From JAUWMI01 sp964454265 (GTDB lineage Bacteria; Sumerlaeota; Sumerlaeia; MWCT01; JAUWMI01), in contig CAYVXD010000006.1 in assembly GCA_964454265.1 (NCBI GenBank), positions 1-64,000 on the forward strand: a stretch of 64,000 nucleotides of DNA. The letters run 5' to 3'. Every line of letters starts with the position of its first letter. Position 1 is the stretch's first letter. The translations under genes and the position numbers were made by a program. A model generated the notes under the pieces. The model was not told the DNA's origin. It did not search any database and saw only the letters and a list, made by a program, of their open reading frames with translations. Positions 18,011-25,237 of the stretch are shown here, in pieces.

Positions 18011-18032
18011 GCGACGTTCAGTTGAACGTCGC
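18011..18032. repeat. 10-bp-stem inverted repeat (GCGACGTTCA)
   Basis: GCGACGTTCA at 18011-18020 and its complement at 18023-18032 enclose two bases. It lies in the convergent spacer between the SDR gene and the peroxiredoxin gene. It looks like a dispersed palindromic repeat; no T-run follows on either strand. Confidence 0.75.
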
Positions 18033-18177
18033 CACTCGTTTCTCGCTGAACTCACACACCATGCAGTACTGTCAACAGGCTCTCTAAGGGCTTCTAGAAG
18101 AAAGACTTCCATGCCATTTTCTTATCTGTTTGCCTCGATGGGCGGGACGTCCGTTCCACTATGATGGAATCTGGTGG

Positions 18178-18197
18178 CACGGGCATCCTTGCCCGTG
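18178..18197. repeat. 8-bp-stem inverted repeat (CACGGGCA)
   Basis: CACGGGCA at 18178-18185 pairs with TGCCCGTG at 18190-18197. It sits 12 bp past the peroxiredoxin stop codon on the minus strand, so it may act as a 3' stem for that transcript, although no T-run follows. Confidence 0.65.
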
Positions 18198-18209
18198 ATT
18201 TTGCAGGCT

Positions 18210-18668
18210 CTATTTCAGTTTGGTTAGCACTTCGAGGATTTCCTGATTATCGCGCGGCGTAGTGATTTCCTGCACCTTTACGTAGCGGACAATTCCTTGC
18301 TTGTCTACAATCACGGTGGCGCGCTTGGCGATGTTATTTTCCTCCAGATAAAGGCCGTATTTCTTACACACTTCGCGTTTAATGTCGCTGAGCAGGGTGT
18401 GCTTCAGCCCCAGTTTTTCCGCCCACGCCTTATGCGAGTACGTGCTGTCAACACTGATAGCCAGCACTTTGGCACCTGCGGCCTCAAATCGGCTGAGATC
18501 CTGGGTAAAACATACGTTCTCGTTGGCACAGACCGGGCTCCAGTCGAGCGGGTAGAATGCTAGCATCACGTTTTTCTTGCCGCGAAAGCTGCTCATGGTC
18601 ACTGGATTCTCATCCTGATCCGGCAGCGTAAAATCGGGTGCTTCAACACCGGGTTGAATTTCATTCAT
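18210..18668 (-). CDS. Peroxiredoxin (AhpC/TSA family)
   Basis: A 152-residue thiol peroxidase that reduces peroxides. The peroxidatic cysteine is C47 in FYPLDWSPVCANE, with the preceding Pro-x-x-x-Thr/Ser-x-x-Cys pattern in the LDWSPVC form seen in bacterial 1-Cys/AhpE-like enzymes. C53 and C101 are candidate resolving cysteines. The length matches this small class. ATG 18668 has AAGGAGA 6 nt upstream. It lies 40 bp downstream of an FAD-dependent oxidoreductase on the same strand, so the two probably form an operon in which that enzyme may supply electrons, directly or through a rubredoxin or thioredoxin. That partnership is inference. Confidence 0.92.
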   Translation of the reverse strand: MNEIQPGVEAPDFTLPDQDENPVTMSSFRGKKNVMLAFYPLDWSPVCANENVCFTQDLSRFEAAGAKVLAISVDSTYSHKAWAEKLGLKHTLLSDIKREVCKKYGLYLEENNIAKRATVIVDKQGIVRYVKVQEITTPRDNQEILEVLTKLK

Positions 18669-18708
18669 TATTTTCTCCTTTTCATTGCGCGAAGCATCGT
18701 ACGTCTTC

Positions 18709-19710
18709 CTACCAGCGTTCCATTACAGGTTTGCCGTAAAGCTCAATGAAATAAGGTTCTTCATTCCTGACATAGTATGCCTCTTTGCCGGCCATGTTCT
18801 TTCCAGCCACTTCGCCATGGCGGATAGCGCTGAGCCATCCGAAATTAATACGATCGAGCTTATTCTTCGGGTCAATTACCTGCGCTACGTCGCCCGCGCA
18901 GTAGATATTTGAGACGTTTGTGCGGAGCTGCTCGTCAACCACAATGCCTTTATCAACGTTAATCCCGCTCCCTTCGACAAAATCAATATCAGGCCTGAGA
19001 CCCATGGAGACCACGACGAGATCGCACTCCAGTTCGCGCCCCTTAGACGTGACGGCGCGATATGACTTACCGTCTACATCAAGGATGTCGTGGAGATGTT
19101 CGTCCATTGCCACCTCAATTTGACTGTTGCTCAGGCGATTTTTCACCATGTCGGAGTATATACTTGCGATTCCGGTGGTCCAGAAGAGCTCCTGGCTGGT
19201 GAGCAGGGTGAGGCGTAAGTTAAGCTTATACAGTGCTCGGAGAATCTCGATTGCGGTATAGCCTCCGCCAAAGACCACGGCTCGTTTGGCCTGTTTGGCA
19301 GCAGCCCGAAGGCGAACTGCATCAGCAGCTGTACGCAATAGGAAGAGTTTTTCGCGCTGCCTAACGAGGAGCGGAGTCAGGGCCGGCTTGGCTCCTGTGG
19401 CAATCAGCAGGAAATTGAATGAGAGTGTATTGCCGTCAGAAAAAATCACCCTATTTTGCTCTGGAAGCACTTTGACTGCGCGTTTGCCAGTGAGGATGTT
19501 GCAATTGGGGTCGCCCTGGATTTTCTTAAGCGAGCGCCTGAGGGTGGAGCGCCGGATTTTGCCGGAGATGAAATCCGACAATTCTGGTTTTACGTAAAAT
19601 GGCTGAGATTCAAATGAAACAAGGGTGATGGTGCCGCTTGAGTCAAATCTTCGAATGGCCCTTGCCGCGCCTACACCTGCAGCACCGCAGCCAATGATTA
19701 CGTAATGCAT
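18709..19710 (-). CDS. FAD/NAD(P)-dependent oxidoreductase, rubredoxin-reductase-like
   Basis: A 333-residue two-dinucleotide-binding-domain flavoprotein. The FAD motif is IIGCGAAGVGAARAI (5-19). The NAD(P)H motif VVFGGGYTAIEI lies near 143-154 and the second FAD motif YCAGDVAQ near 269-276. It lacks the C-terminal dimerisation domain of glutathione reductase-like enzymes and has no redox CxxC, which fits NADH:rubredoxin/ferredoxin or nitrite-reductase-type reductases. ATG 19710 has GGAGAAA upstream. It is the first gene of a two-gene minus-strand unit with the peroxiredoxin, so a role in oxidative-stress defence is likely. The natural electron acceptor is unknown. Confidence 0.88.
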   Translation of the reverse strand: MHYVIIGCGAAGVGAARAIRRFDSSGTITLVSFESQPFYVKPELSDFISGKIRRSTLRRSLKKIQGDPNCNILTGKRAVKVLPEQNRVIFSDGNTLSFNFLLIATGAKPALTPLLVRQREKLFLLRTAADAVRLRAAAKQAKRAVVFGGGYTAIEILRALYKLNLRLTLLTSQELFWTTGIASIYSDMVKNRLSNSQIEVAMDEHLHDILDVDGKSYRAVTSKGRELECDLVVVSMGLRPDIDFVEGSGINVDKGIVVDEQLRTNVSNIYCAGDVAQVIDPKNKLDRINFGWLSAIRHGEVAGKNMAGKEAYYVRNEEPYFIELYGKPVMERW

Positions 19711-20046
19711 AGTGATTTCTCCATTTTTTTGATGCTGATTCTAGCTGCCGGAAGCCGATTGTCAATGCAAATGTCGCTGTGCGAGGTAGTCCGTTTGCTC
19801 GCTGGCCGTCATTGGAATTGATTGGAGCAAGTGCACTGCCGCCTTACAGATTCCGGGCTGGTGCATGTGGATGGAAACCCGCTGAGCAGCTGCCAGGGTG
19901 ACTCTTCTGCGTCAGCAATTAACGCAAATTTTGCAGTTTAGTTTAAAGAAAGTGACAAGATAATGATGCCAAATACAGAAAAACTATTGCTTAACGGGCA
20001 GAAGTCTTTATCTGAAAAGAAGCACAAAAAATGACAAAATTGTTAG

Positions 20047-20130
20047 ACAGGATGAACAGGATTAACAGGATAAAAAAATGTAAAGAATCCCGTGAATGCC
20101 TAATAAATCCTATTGATCCTGTAAATCCTC
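20047..20130. repeat. Imperfect inverted repeat with ACAGGAT units
   Basis: ACAGGAT-rich left arm (20047-20071, with units GACAGGATGAACAGGATTAA) and a partly complementary right arm (20105-20130, TCCTATTGATCCTGTAAATC) flank a short A-rich centre. It looks like a dispersed palindromic spacer repeat. It lies in the 1366-bp gene-free stretch 19711-21076. Confidence 0.55.
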
Positions 20131-20258
20131 TAAAAAATTGAAAACTGTATTCTGAATTCAAAGAGAAGAAATTGTTCTTTAACGCAAAACCTGGGGTTAA
20201 GAACCACACTTTCGATCCGTCTCATGAGCAACTCCGTTTGTATTACCCATCCCTTTCA

Positions 20259-20305
20259 GTAGGGGCAATTGCGTCTGAGCCGCACAGTTCATGCACTGCA
20301 CCTAC
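20259..20305 (+). repeat. 47-bp imperfect palindrome, copy 1 of a direct pair
   Basis: Starts GTAGGGGCAATTGC and ends CACCTAC. A related 47-bp element in the same orientation lies at 23103-23149 (same first 14 bases, same TCTGAG, TCATG and CCTAC blocks). The pair brackets the beta-helix protein gene. The outer GTAGGGGC arm links it to the 28-bp palindrome family. Confidence 0.6.
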
Positions 20306-20420
20306 CTAGGCCCTGTCTTTTGGAGGCATAGTATGCGGTGCTGGATGCTAATGGGCCTGGGGCGCATATATGAGAGCATCTTGACTCCGGAAATGGCCGC
20401 TCAGACTGAGTTTCAACAAG

Positions 20421-20710
20421 TTATCCACAAGCGTAACCCCGCAAGAATGAAATGGGCGAAGCACATGGTTTTCTCGTAAATCCTAGGAAGTTATGAAACA
20501 AGCTGTTCTGGTTACATTTCAGCTTTCAGGAGATGGACAATTGCCATAATTATAGGTAAATGAGTGTTATGGCTTGCGTTATTGGCCAGGGCGATGGAAA
20601 AGCGAAAGTAGGTTTGGTGCACATCTGGCGCGGAGCAGAAGGAAATCAGGGTAGGTGTTCAAGGATTTTGGATTCGTGGTAATCCAGAATTTATCCACAG
20701 GTTTTCCACA
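20421..20710. other. Cluster of DnaA-box-like sites in a gene-free region
   Basis: Perfect 9-mers TTATCCACA occur at 20421-20429 and 20691-20699, and TTTTCCACA at 20702-20710, all on the plus strand. They match the DnaA-box consensus TTATNCACA (third site one mismatch). They fall in the longest gene-free stretch of the window (19711-21076), where none of the short reading frames looks real. No dnaA, dnaN or gidA is nearby, so an origin is only a possibility. Chance occurrence or a DnaA-titration site are alternatives. Confidence 0.3.
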
Positions 20711-20981
20711 CGTCCTGGACATGGCGTATTCTTGCCGTATTAAGGCCAGTGACTCTTTGAGGCGGGACATTTTGATACACATTTGATGCACTTTTTTGTG
20801 GCAATGTCTGCCCGCTCCATTTTTTCGCAAACCCGATTAAAGTGACACGGCTGGCGGAGTTCACAGCCTTGGAATTTTTGCGCGTGGGAGTATTTCGTTT
20901 GACATGCATACGCCGATAAAGTAAGAAGTCGTTGTAATGGATGGCTTAGTACGTTTTACCTGACACGTGAGGAAAATGCAA

Positions 20982-20996
20982 TGAGCCTGAGGCTCA
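20982..20996. promoter_or_regulatory. Short hairpin GCCTGAGGC 80 nt before the beta-helix gene
   Basis: TGAGCC-TGA-GGCTCA forms a 6-bp stem with a 3-nt loop. An equivalent element (TGCGCC-TGA-GGCGCA) stands at 23577-23591, 82 nt before the first BMC vertex gene. The shared loop and spacing could mark a common operator or leader element, but two copies are weak evidence. Confidence 0.3.
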
Positions 20997-21076
20997 CAAA
21001 AGTGCACTGTTAGAGATTTTTGCTTCGGCGAGCACGCTATATTTTGTAATCTAATTTTGAAAGGAGGGCTTTTAAA

Positions 21077-23098
21077 ATGGAAAGGAATCGTTACCTAGTA
21101 CCATTACGTCTGTTCGGACAGGTAAGCATCAAGACGCTAATTTTAGTATGTTTCTTTCTTTTACCGCTTTTCTGCCTTGTATCCTCAGCCGCAGTGATTA
21201 CCGTGCCGGGTGATTATTCTACCATTCAAGCAGCGATTAACGCTGCCAATGATGGTGATGAAATCATCGTCTCTCCAGGCACTTACCGGAATATCAACTT
21301 CATCGGCAAGAACATCATCCTCCGCTCGACTAATCCCACAAACCCTACTGTGGTTGCCAACACTATCATTGACGGAAATCAAGACGGCAGTGTGGTTACT
21401 TTCTCTGGCACGGAAAATGGATCCTGCGTGCTAACTGGGCTTACCATCATCAACGGTTTTGCCCAGCTGGGCGGTGGTATCAATGGCAACGGCACTCTGG
21501 CTACTATTCAGAACAACGGTATCACAAGCAATACTGTGTTTGCGTCTTATCCTTATGGTCTTGGTGGTGGGCTCTACGATTGTGACGGCGCCATACTGAA
21601 CAATGCTATATACGGCAACTCGGCTGGGCGAGGCGGCGGTCTCTACGATTGCGACGGCACTGTCCAGAATAATGCCATCTTTGGCAACGAAAGTGTCTTT
21701 GGCGTTGGCGGGGGACTCAGCTATTGCGATGGCAGCATTCAGAGCAACATTATTTCAGATAATTGGGCTGATGTTGGCGGCGGGCTTTTTCGTTGCGACG
21801 GCATGATCCAAAATAATATCATTTCTGACAACTCGGCTGATTGGGGTGGCGGTGTGGAAGATTGCGGCGGCACCATCCAGTACAATACCATCTTTGGCAA
21901 CTCGGCTCAGCGGGATGGTGGAGGAGTCCGTTACTGTGATGGTACCATTCAGTACAATATCATCTCGGGCAACTCTGCTGGTGAACATGGTGGTGGGCTG
22001 GACGAGTGCGCCGCCACCGTGCAGAACAATACTATCACTAGCAATTCGGCTATCCTAGGCGGCGGCGGGTTGGCAAGTTGCAACGGTATTGTCCAGAACA
22101 ATGCCATCTTTGGCAACTCTGCTAGTGAATCTGGCGGCGGGCTTCACGGCTGCGATTTCAGGATCAGAAACAATACCATCTACGGCAACTCTGCTGGTCA
22201 ATCTGGCGGCGGAATTTCCGAGTGCAGCGGCACTATCCGAAACTGTATTATCTGGCAGAACACCTCTCCAATAGGTGGTCAACTTGATAGTTGCTCATCA
22301 CCTTCTTACTGCTGCATTCAGGATTGGTCGGGCGGGGGAGCTGGGAATATCTCTGACGATCCTGAATTGGTTGACCCAGCCAATGGCGATTTCCATCTTC
22401 TGCCTGACTCTCCGTGCATTGATGCGGGATGTTTTAGCACTGAGCTCACAGAGGATTTTGAGGGTGATCCCAGACCTTGCGATGGCACTTCGGAACTGCG
22501 TGGCGATGGCTCGGATTTTGACATTGGCGCTGATGAATATTGTGTTGGGCCAATACCTACTCCAACGCCAACGCCCACGCCTGGTCCAACACCAACTCCA
22601 ATCGCGCCGCCGTATACCTTTAATTTTGATACCGGAGCAGATGGTTGGACATTTAGCGGCGCAATTATTCCCTTTGATCCACCAGCACAGACATCTTCAG
22701 GGGGACATCTCGGGTTAAGCCCGGCTGGTTCGTCGTTATGCTTTGGTTTCTGGGATAGCCCGGAAATTCTCGTGCAGAACGGTGTTACATATCGAGCTGA
22801 ATTCTCCCTTGCAAGTAGCTTATCAACAGGTGAATTGGTTCCACAGTGTCGTTTGAGATTCTATCAGGTAAACGGCTATGGTTCGGCAACACGTGAAGTC
22901 ATCAGCGGTGGCGATGGAGGAGGCGCGCCAGTAACTACACCTCGCACTTATGATGTACTGTTCACCCCATTACTCTCAGGCGCAGAGGGAACCGTGACAC
23001 TCAGCTTCGACATTTTGAACTTTGACCCATTTGATGATGCCAATGCCTGGTTGTATCTCGAATCCGTAACCATTGAGGAGGTGTCGGTTTCTCCGTAA
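21077..23098 (+). CDS. Secreted right-handed beta-helix protein with Cys-ladder repeats
   Basis: A 673-residue exported protein. Residues 1-38 form a signal peptide (hydrophobic TLILVCFFLLPLFCLVSSA). Residues 40-115 begin a pectin-lyase-type fold (ITVPGDYSTIQAAINAANDGDEIIVSPGTY, as in DUF1565/NosD-like proteins). From about 163 to 395 there are ten units of 23-25 residues of the form GGGL-x-x-CDG-T-I-Q-NN-I-x-GNSA, each with one cysteine in the same place. A Pro-Thr linker occupies 492-510, then a beta-rich C-terminal domain (511-673) that may bind carbohydrate. Strong AAGGAGGG before ATG 21077. No sorting motif such as LPXTG or PEP-CTERM is visible. Probably a surface or extracellular polysaccharide-interacting protein; enzyme activity is not evident. 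Confidence 0.85.
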   Translation: MERNRYLVPLRLFGQVSIKTLILVCFFLLPLFCLVSSAAVITVPGDYSTIQAAINAANDGDEIIVSPGTYRNINFIGKNIILRSTNPTNPTVVANTIIDGNQDGSVVTFSGTENGSCVLTGLTIINGFAQLGGGINGNGTLATIQNNGITSNTVFASYPYGLGGGLYDCDGAILNNAIYGNSAGRGGGLYDCDGTVQNNAIFGNESVFGVGGGLSYCDGSIQSNIISDNWADVGGGLFRCDGMIQNNIISDNSADWGGGVEDCGGTIQYNTIFGNSAQRDGGGVRYCDGTIQYNIISGNSAGEHGGGLDECAATVQNNTITSNSAILGGGGLASCNGIVQNNAIFGNSASESGGGLHGCDFRIRNNTIYGNSAGQSGGGISECSGTIRNCIIWQNTSPIGGQLDSCSSPSYCCIQDWSGGGAGNISDDPELVDPANGDFHLLPDSPCIDAGCFSTELTEDFEGDPRPCDGTSELRGDGSDFDIGADEYCVGPIPTPTPTPTPGPTPTPIAPPYTFNFDTGADGWTFSGAIIPFDPPAQTSSGGHLGLSPAGSSLCFGFWDSPEILVQNGVTYRAEFSLASSLSTGELVPQCRLRFYQVNGYGSATREVISGGDGGGAPVTTPRTYDVLFTPLLSGAEGTVTLSFDILNFDPFDDANAWLYLESVTIEEVSVSP

Positions 23099-23102
23099 AT
23101 AT

Positions 23103-23149
23103 GTAGGGGCAATTGCATCTGAGTCCCATAAGTCATGAGTTGGCCCTAC
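23103..23149 (+). repeat. 47-bp imperfect palindrome, copy 2 of a direct pair
   Basis: Begins GTAGGGGCAATTGC and ends GGCCCTAC, 4 bp past the beta-helix stop codon. It is related to the element at 20259-20305 in the same orientation. Confidence 0.6.
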
Positions 23150-23159
23150 AACTCTGTAG

Positions 23160-23251
23160 CTCACGCAAAGGCGCAAAGACGCAAAGAACAGCACGATTAA
23201 AGCCTGCACAATTCACCGTAATCTCTTGGCGACTTGGCGGCTTTGCGTGAG
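23160..23251. repeat. Inverted repeat with CTCACGCAAAG arms
   Basis: CTCACGCAAAG (23160-23170) is exactly complemented at 23241-23251, and the pairing continues imperfectly inward for about 29 bp per side (GGCGCAAAGACGC against GCGACTTGGCGGC). The 23150-23673 spacer also holds the 23284-23307 stem and the 23577-23591 hairpin. I see no convincing gene there. Confidence 0.65.
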
Positions 23252-23283
23252 ATTCTTACGTTCCAATTTGCAAGACGAACACC

Positions 23284-23307
23284 AGGGGTTTGATAAGTCA
23301 AACCCCT
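23284..23307. repeat. 10-bp-stem palindrome (AGGGGTTTGA)
   Basis: AGGGGTTTGA at 23284-23293 pairs with TCAAACCCCT at 23298-23307 around four bases. It resembles the GTAGGGG palindrome family with a shortened outer arm. Confidence 0.7.
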
Positions 23308-23576
23308 ACCCAATCTGCGAACTAAACTTACGTGCACTCACGGACAGGGCTGGCCCGCCTCTGGCGGACTGGCTGCGCAAAACACTTGACAAAGGCTGCC
23401 AGGATAGGTTGAAGAAACAGATGAGCAACGTGGTGGAGGCATATAAATTATTCCTATTTTGTGCGGATTGAGGAGAGACGGGCTAAAAAGCACTATTGAG
23501 ATGAAGTTTTAACCACTACGTCACAACGTATACGACGGAAGAATTAACATTATAGTTTCTTGCACTGAAGTCTTAG

Positions 23577-23591
23577 TGCGCCTGAGGCGCA
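23577..23591. promoter_or_regulatory. Short hairpin GCCTGAGGC 82 nt before the first BMC vertex gene
   Basis: TGCGCC-TGA-GGCGCA, a 6-bp stem and 3-nt loop, matches the hairpin upstream of the beta-helix gene in core sequence and distance to the start codon. A TATGAT hexamer follows at 23612-23617 and could be a -10 element, though no good -35 is visible. Confidence 0.3.
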
Positions 23592-23673
23592 TGCACGTCG
23601 TGCCGTCGTGGTATGATATTTCTTTTTATTATACGCTCCAGGCCAGTCGCAAACACCTTGAGGAGAGAGGCTG

Positions 23674-23991
23674 ATGATACTTGGCAAAGTTGTTGGCACG
23701 GTGGTTTCCACGCAGAAAGACGAGGGGCTAAAGGGTTATAAGCTGTTAATTGTGCAGTCAGTTGATATGGAAGTTAAGCTTATGGCTAGCTACATCATTG
23801 CAGCGGATGCCATCGGGGCTGGGGTGGACGAGATTGTATTTGTTGTCACTGGCAGCTCGGCACGTTTGACTGCTAAGACTAAGAATAAGCCTGTGGATGC
23901 AGCCGTTGTTGGTATTGTGGATTCTCTGGAAGTGGGGGGTAAGATTGTGTTTCGAAAGTGCCCAGAGCGCAGTGAGCAGGCAAAGGTGTGA
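23674..23991 (+). CDS. Bacterial microcompartment vertex protein (EutN/CcmL, BMC-P), copy 1
   Basis: A 105-residue protein of the EutN/CcmL family, whose pentamers cap the vertices of bacterial microcompartment shells. The family core is plain: MILGKVVGTVVSTQKDEGLKGYKLLIVQ at the start, then IIAADAIGAGVDEIVFVVTGSSAR, and DAAVVGIVDSLEV at the C-terminus. ATG 23674 has GAGGAGAG upstream. It is the first of three such genes in a row and the one closest to the consensus. The last dozen residues (CPERSEQAKV) are an added tail. No hexamer shell protein or cargo enzyme gene lies within the window on either side. Confidence 0.93.
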   Translation: MILGKVVGTVVSTQKDEGLKGYKLLIVQSVDMEVKLMASYIIAADAIGAGVDEIVFVVTGSSARLTAKTKNKPVDAAVVGIVDSLEVGGKIVFRKCPERSEQAKV

Positions 23992-24022
23992 AGTTCTTCG
24001 GAGCGAAAGCTAAGGTGGAGAT

Positions 24023-24316
24023 ATGAACATAGCGCGGGTGATTGGCACAATCGTAGCCACACAGAAGGACGAGGCTTTGGAGACGTGTAAGATCTGCGTG
24101 ATTCAGCCGCTCGATGCACAGCTCCAGCCGTGCGGTAAGCCGCTCATTGCCACGGATGCTACGGCGAGCCGTGGGACAGACGAGTTGGTCTATTATGTCA
24201 CTGGTGGCGATGCAGTACATACAGGACTCAGGGGCGCTCCAATGCCGGTGGACGCCGGGATTGTGGGGATTGTTGATAATATGGATGTTGATCCCGGGCT
24301 TCTGGATCGTATTTAG
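24023..24316 (+). CDS. Bacterial microcompartment vertex protein (EutN/CcmL, BMC-P), copy 2
   Basis: A 97-residue EutN/CcmL family member. It keeps ARVIGTIVATQKDEALETCKICVIQPLD at the N-terminus and MPVDAGIVGIVDNMDV at the C-terminus. The central GAGxxD/E loop is altered to TASRGTDELVYYVTGGDAV, so the pore-lining and contact loop differs from copy 1. It follows copy 1 after 31 bp with GGTGGAG before ATG 24023, so they are probably co-transcribed. Three divergent vertex proteins in one shell are known from planctomycete-type compartments, where they may form mixed or alternative vertices. Confidence 0.92.
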   Translation: MNIARVIGTIVATQKDEALETCKICVIQPLDAQLQPCGKPLIATDATASRGTDELVYYVTGGDAVHTGLRGAPMPVDAGIVGIVDNMDVDPGLLDRI

Positions 24317-24347
24317 GGGTTCAGGGAGCTTGCTGCGGCACTTTAGG

Positions 24348-24375
24348 GTAGGGGTTCAACATGTTGAACCCCTAC
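24348..24375. repeat. 28-bp perfect palindrome, GTAGGGG family
   Basis: The half-site GTAGGGGTTCAACA is followed by its exact complement. It separates BMC vertex genes 2 and 3 within an apparent operon, so it may influence relative expression of the third gene. Confidence 0.9.
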
Positions 24376-24421
24376 AAAAGCGGCAGCCGAGTTACTGCTT
24401 CTGTGACACAGAGGTGATAAG

Positions 24422-24736
24422 ATGTATCTTGCGCTCGTGCTGGGAAAGGTGATCTCAACGGTCAAGTACGAAGCGTATGAGGGCCGCAAGCTGCTGGTGG
24501 TGCAGAAGCTTTCGCTGGAGCGCAAGTCCGTAGGCTTACCGACGATTGCGATTGACTACGTGGATGCAGGCGAGGGAGACATTGTGATCGTCGGGGCAGC
24601 GCCGGGCCTCGCGTCCACGGTGTTTGGCATTCCCAAAGCGCCAATCCGCGAGCTGGTAATGGGTGTTGTTGATCATGTTGATATCGCCGGCGCACCATCG
24701 TGGCAAATCCCACCCGAAACAATTCCTTCCACCTAA
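24422..24736 (+). CDS. Bacterial microcompartment vertex protein (EutN/CcmL, BMC-P), copy 3
   Basis: A 104-residue EutN/CcmL family protein and the most divergent of the three. It has MYLALVLGKVISTVKYEAYEGRKLLVVQKL at the start, TIAIDYVDAGEGDIVIVGAAPGLAS in the middle, and ELVMGVVDHVDI near the end. The signature GSSAR is replaced by GAAPGLA. GAGGTGA precedes ATG 24422. A 28-bp palindrome stands between it and copy 2. Downstream (24737-25131) I see no gene; the short AT-rich reading frames there have no family features. Confidence 0.9.
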   Translation: MYLALVLGKVISTVKYEAYEGRKLLVVQKLSLERKSVGLPTIAIDYVDAGEGDIVIVGAAPGLASTVFGIPKAPIRELVMGVVDHVDIAGAPSWQIPPETIPST

Positions 24737-25131
24737 CCGTGATGTTCTATTCTTGACAGAGGCCTTTGTTCCAGGCCTGTCATACCCAGCGATCCTATGA
24801 TTTCTGGTTCTTTGCCACAATAGTCAGTTGAGAGAAAAACTGGGACAAAGGTATACACCTTTTAGCATTAGGGTTGGCAGAAAAACTATTAAACAGGTGC
24901 TCTTTCCAATATCCCAAAGAAGATATGGGAACAAAATTGTCGTTTTGCAAGGATATGCTGTCGAGCTTATATCTATCTATGAACGATTGCTCGGTACATA
25001 TTAGACTGCGACGAGACAATAGATACGCCCATGGACAATACTTGAAACTTAGAGTCATGTAGTTATATTTGGATCCTTAACTTGCCAACTGACTAAACTG
25101 ACAAAGTCCCCCGATAATACCCGTTATCCAC

Positions 25132-25161
25132 TTGACAACCCAGGGGCCGGCCTATTATGAT
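25132..25161 (+). promoter_or_regulatory. Sigma-70 type promoter of the toxin-antitoxin pair
   Basis: TTGACA at 25132-25137 and TATGAT at 25156-25161 are separated by 18 bp. The antitoxin ATG is at 25238, giving a leader of about 70 nt with GGAGGGG before the start. The -10 hexamer is the first part of the inverted repeat listed next. Confidence 0.65.
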
Positions 25162-25192
25162 TATATCAATTGTACTGGACGGTATAATCATA
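25156..25192. promoter_or_regulatory. Probable toxin-antitoxin autoregulatory operator
   Basis: TATGATTATA at 25156-25165 is exactly complemented by TATAATCATA at 25183-25192, 17 bp apart. The left arm covers the -10 element, so binding of the Phd-like antitoxin, alone or with the toxin, would block transcription. This layout is standard for type II systems. Confidence 0.6.
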
Positions 25193-25237
25193 TTAAAGTT
25201 GTGCGGCTTAGGTATGTAAGACGGGAGGGGTATAAAA

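Noticed and set aside
20579..20909. Two overlapping minus-strand frames of 72-83 codons in the gene-free stretch
   Set aside because: No recognisable domain, no ribosome-binding site, and they overlap the DnaA-box-like sites.
23226..23471. 81-codon plus-strand frame upstream of the BMC genes
   Set aside because: It runs through two palindromic repeats and shows no family signature.
24740..24790. AGGCCT-centred inverted repeat as terminator of the BMC operon
   Set aside because: The stem is short and interrupted, and no T-run follows.
24795..25062. Opposing 62- and 87-codon frames in AT-rich DNA after the BMC trio
   Set aside because: Neither has a plausible start or a recognisable fold; chance frames on both strands.
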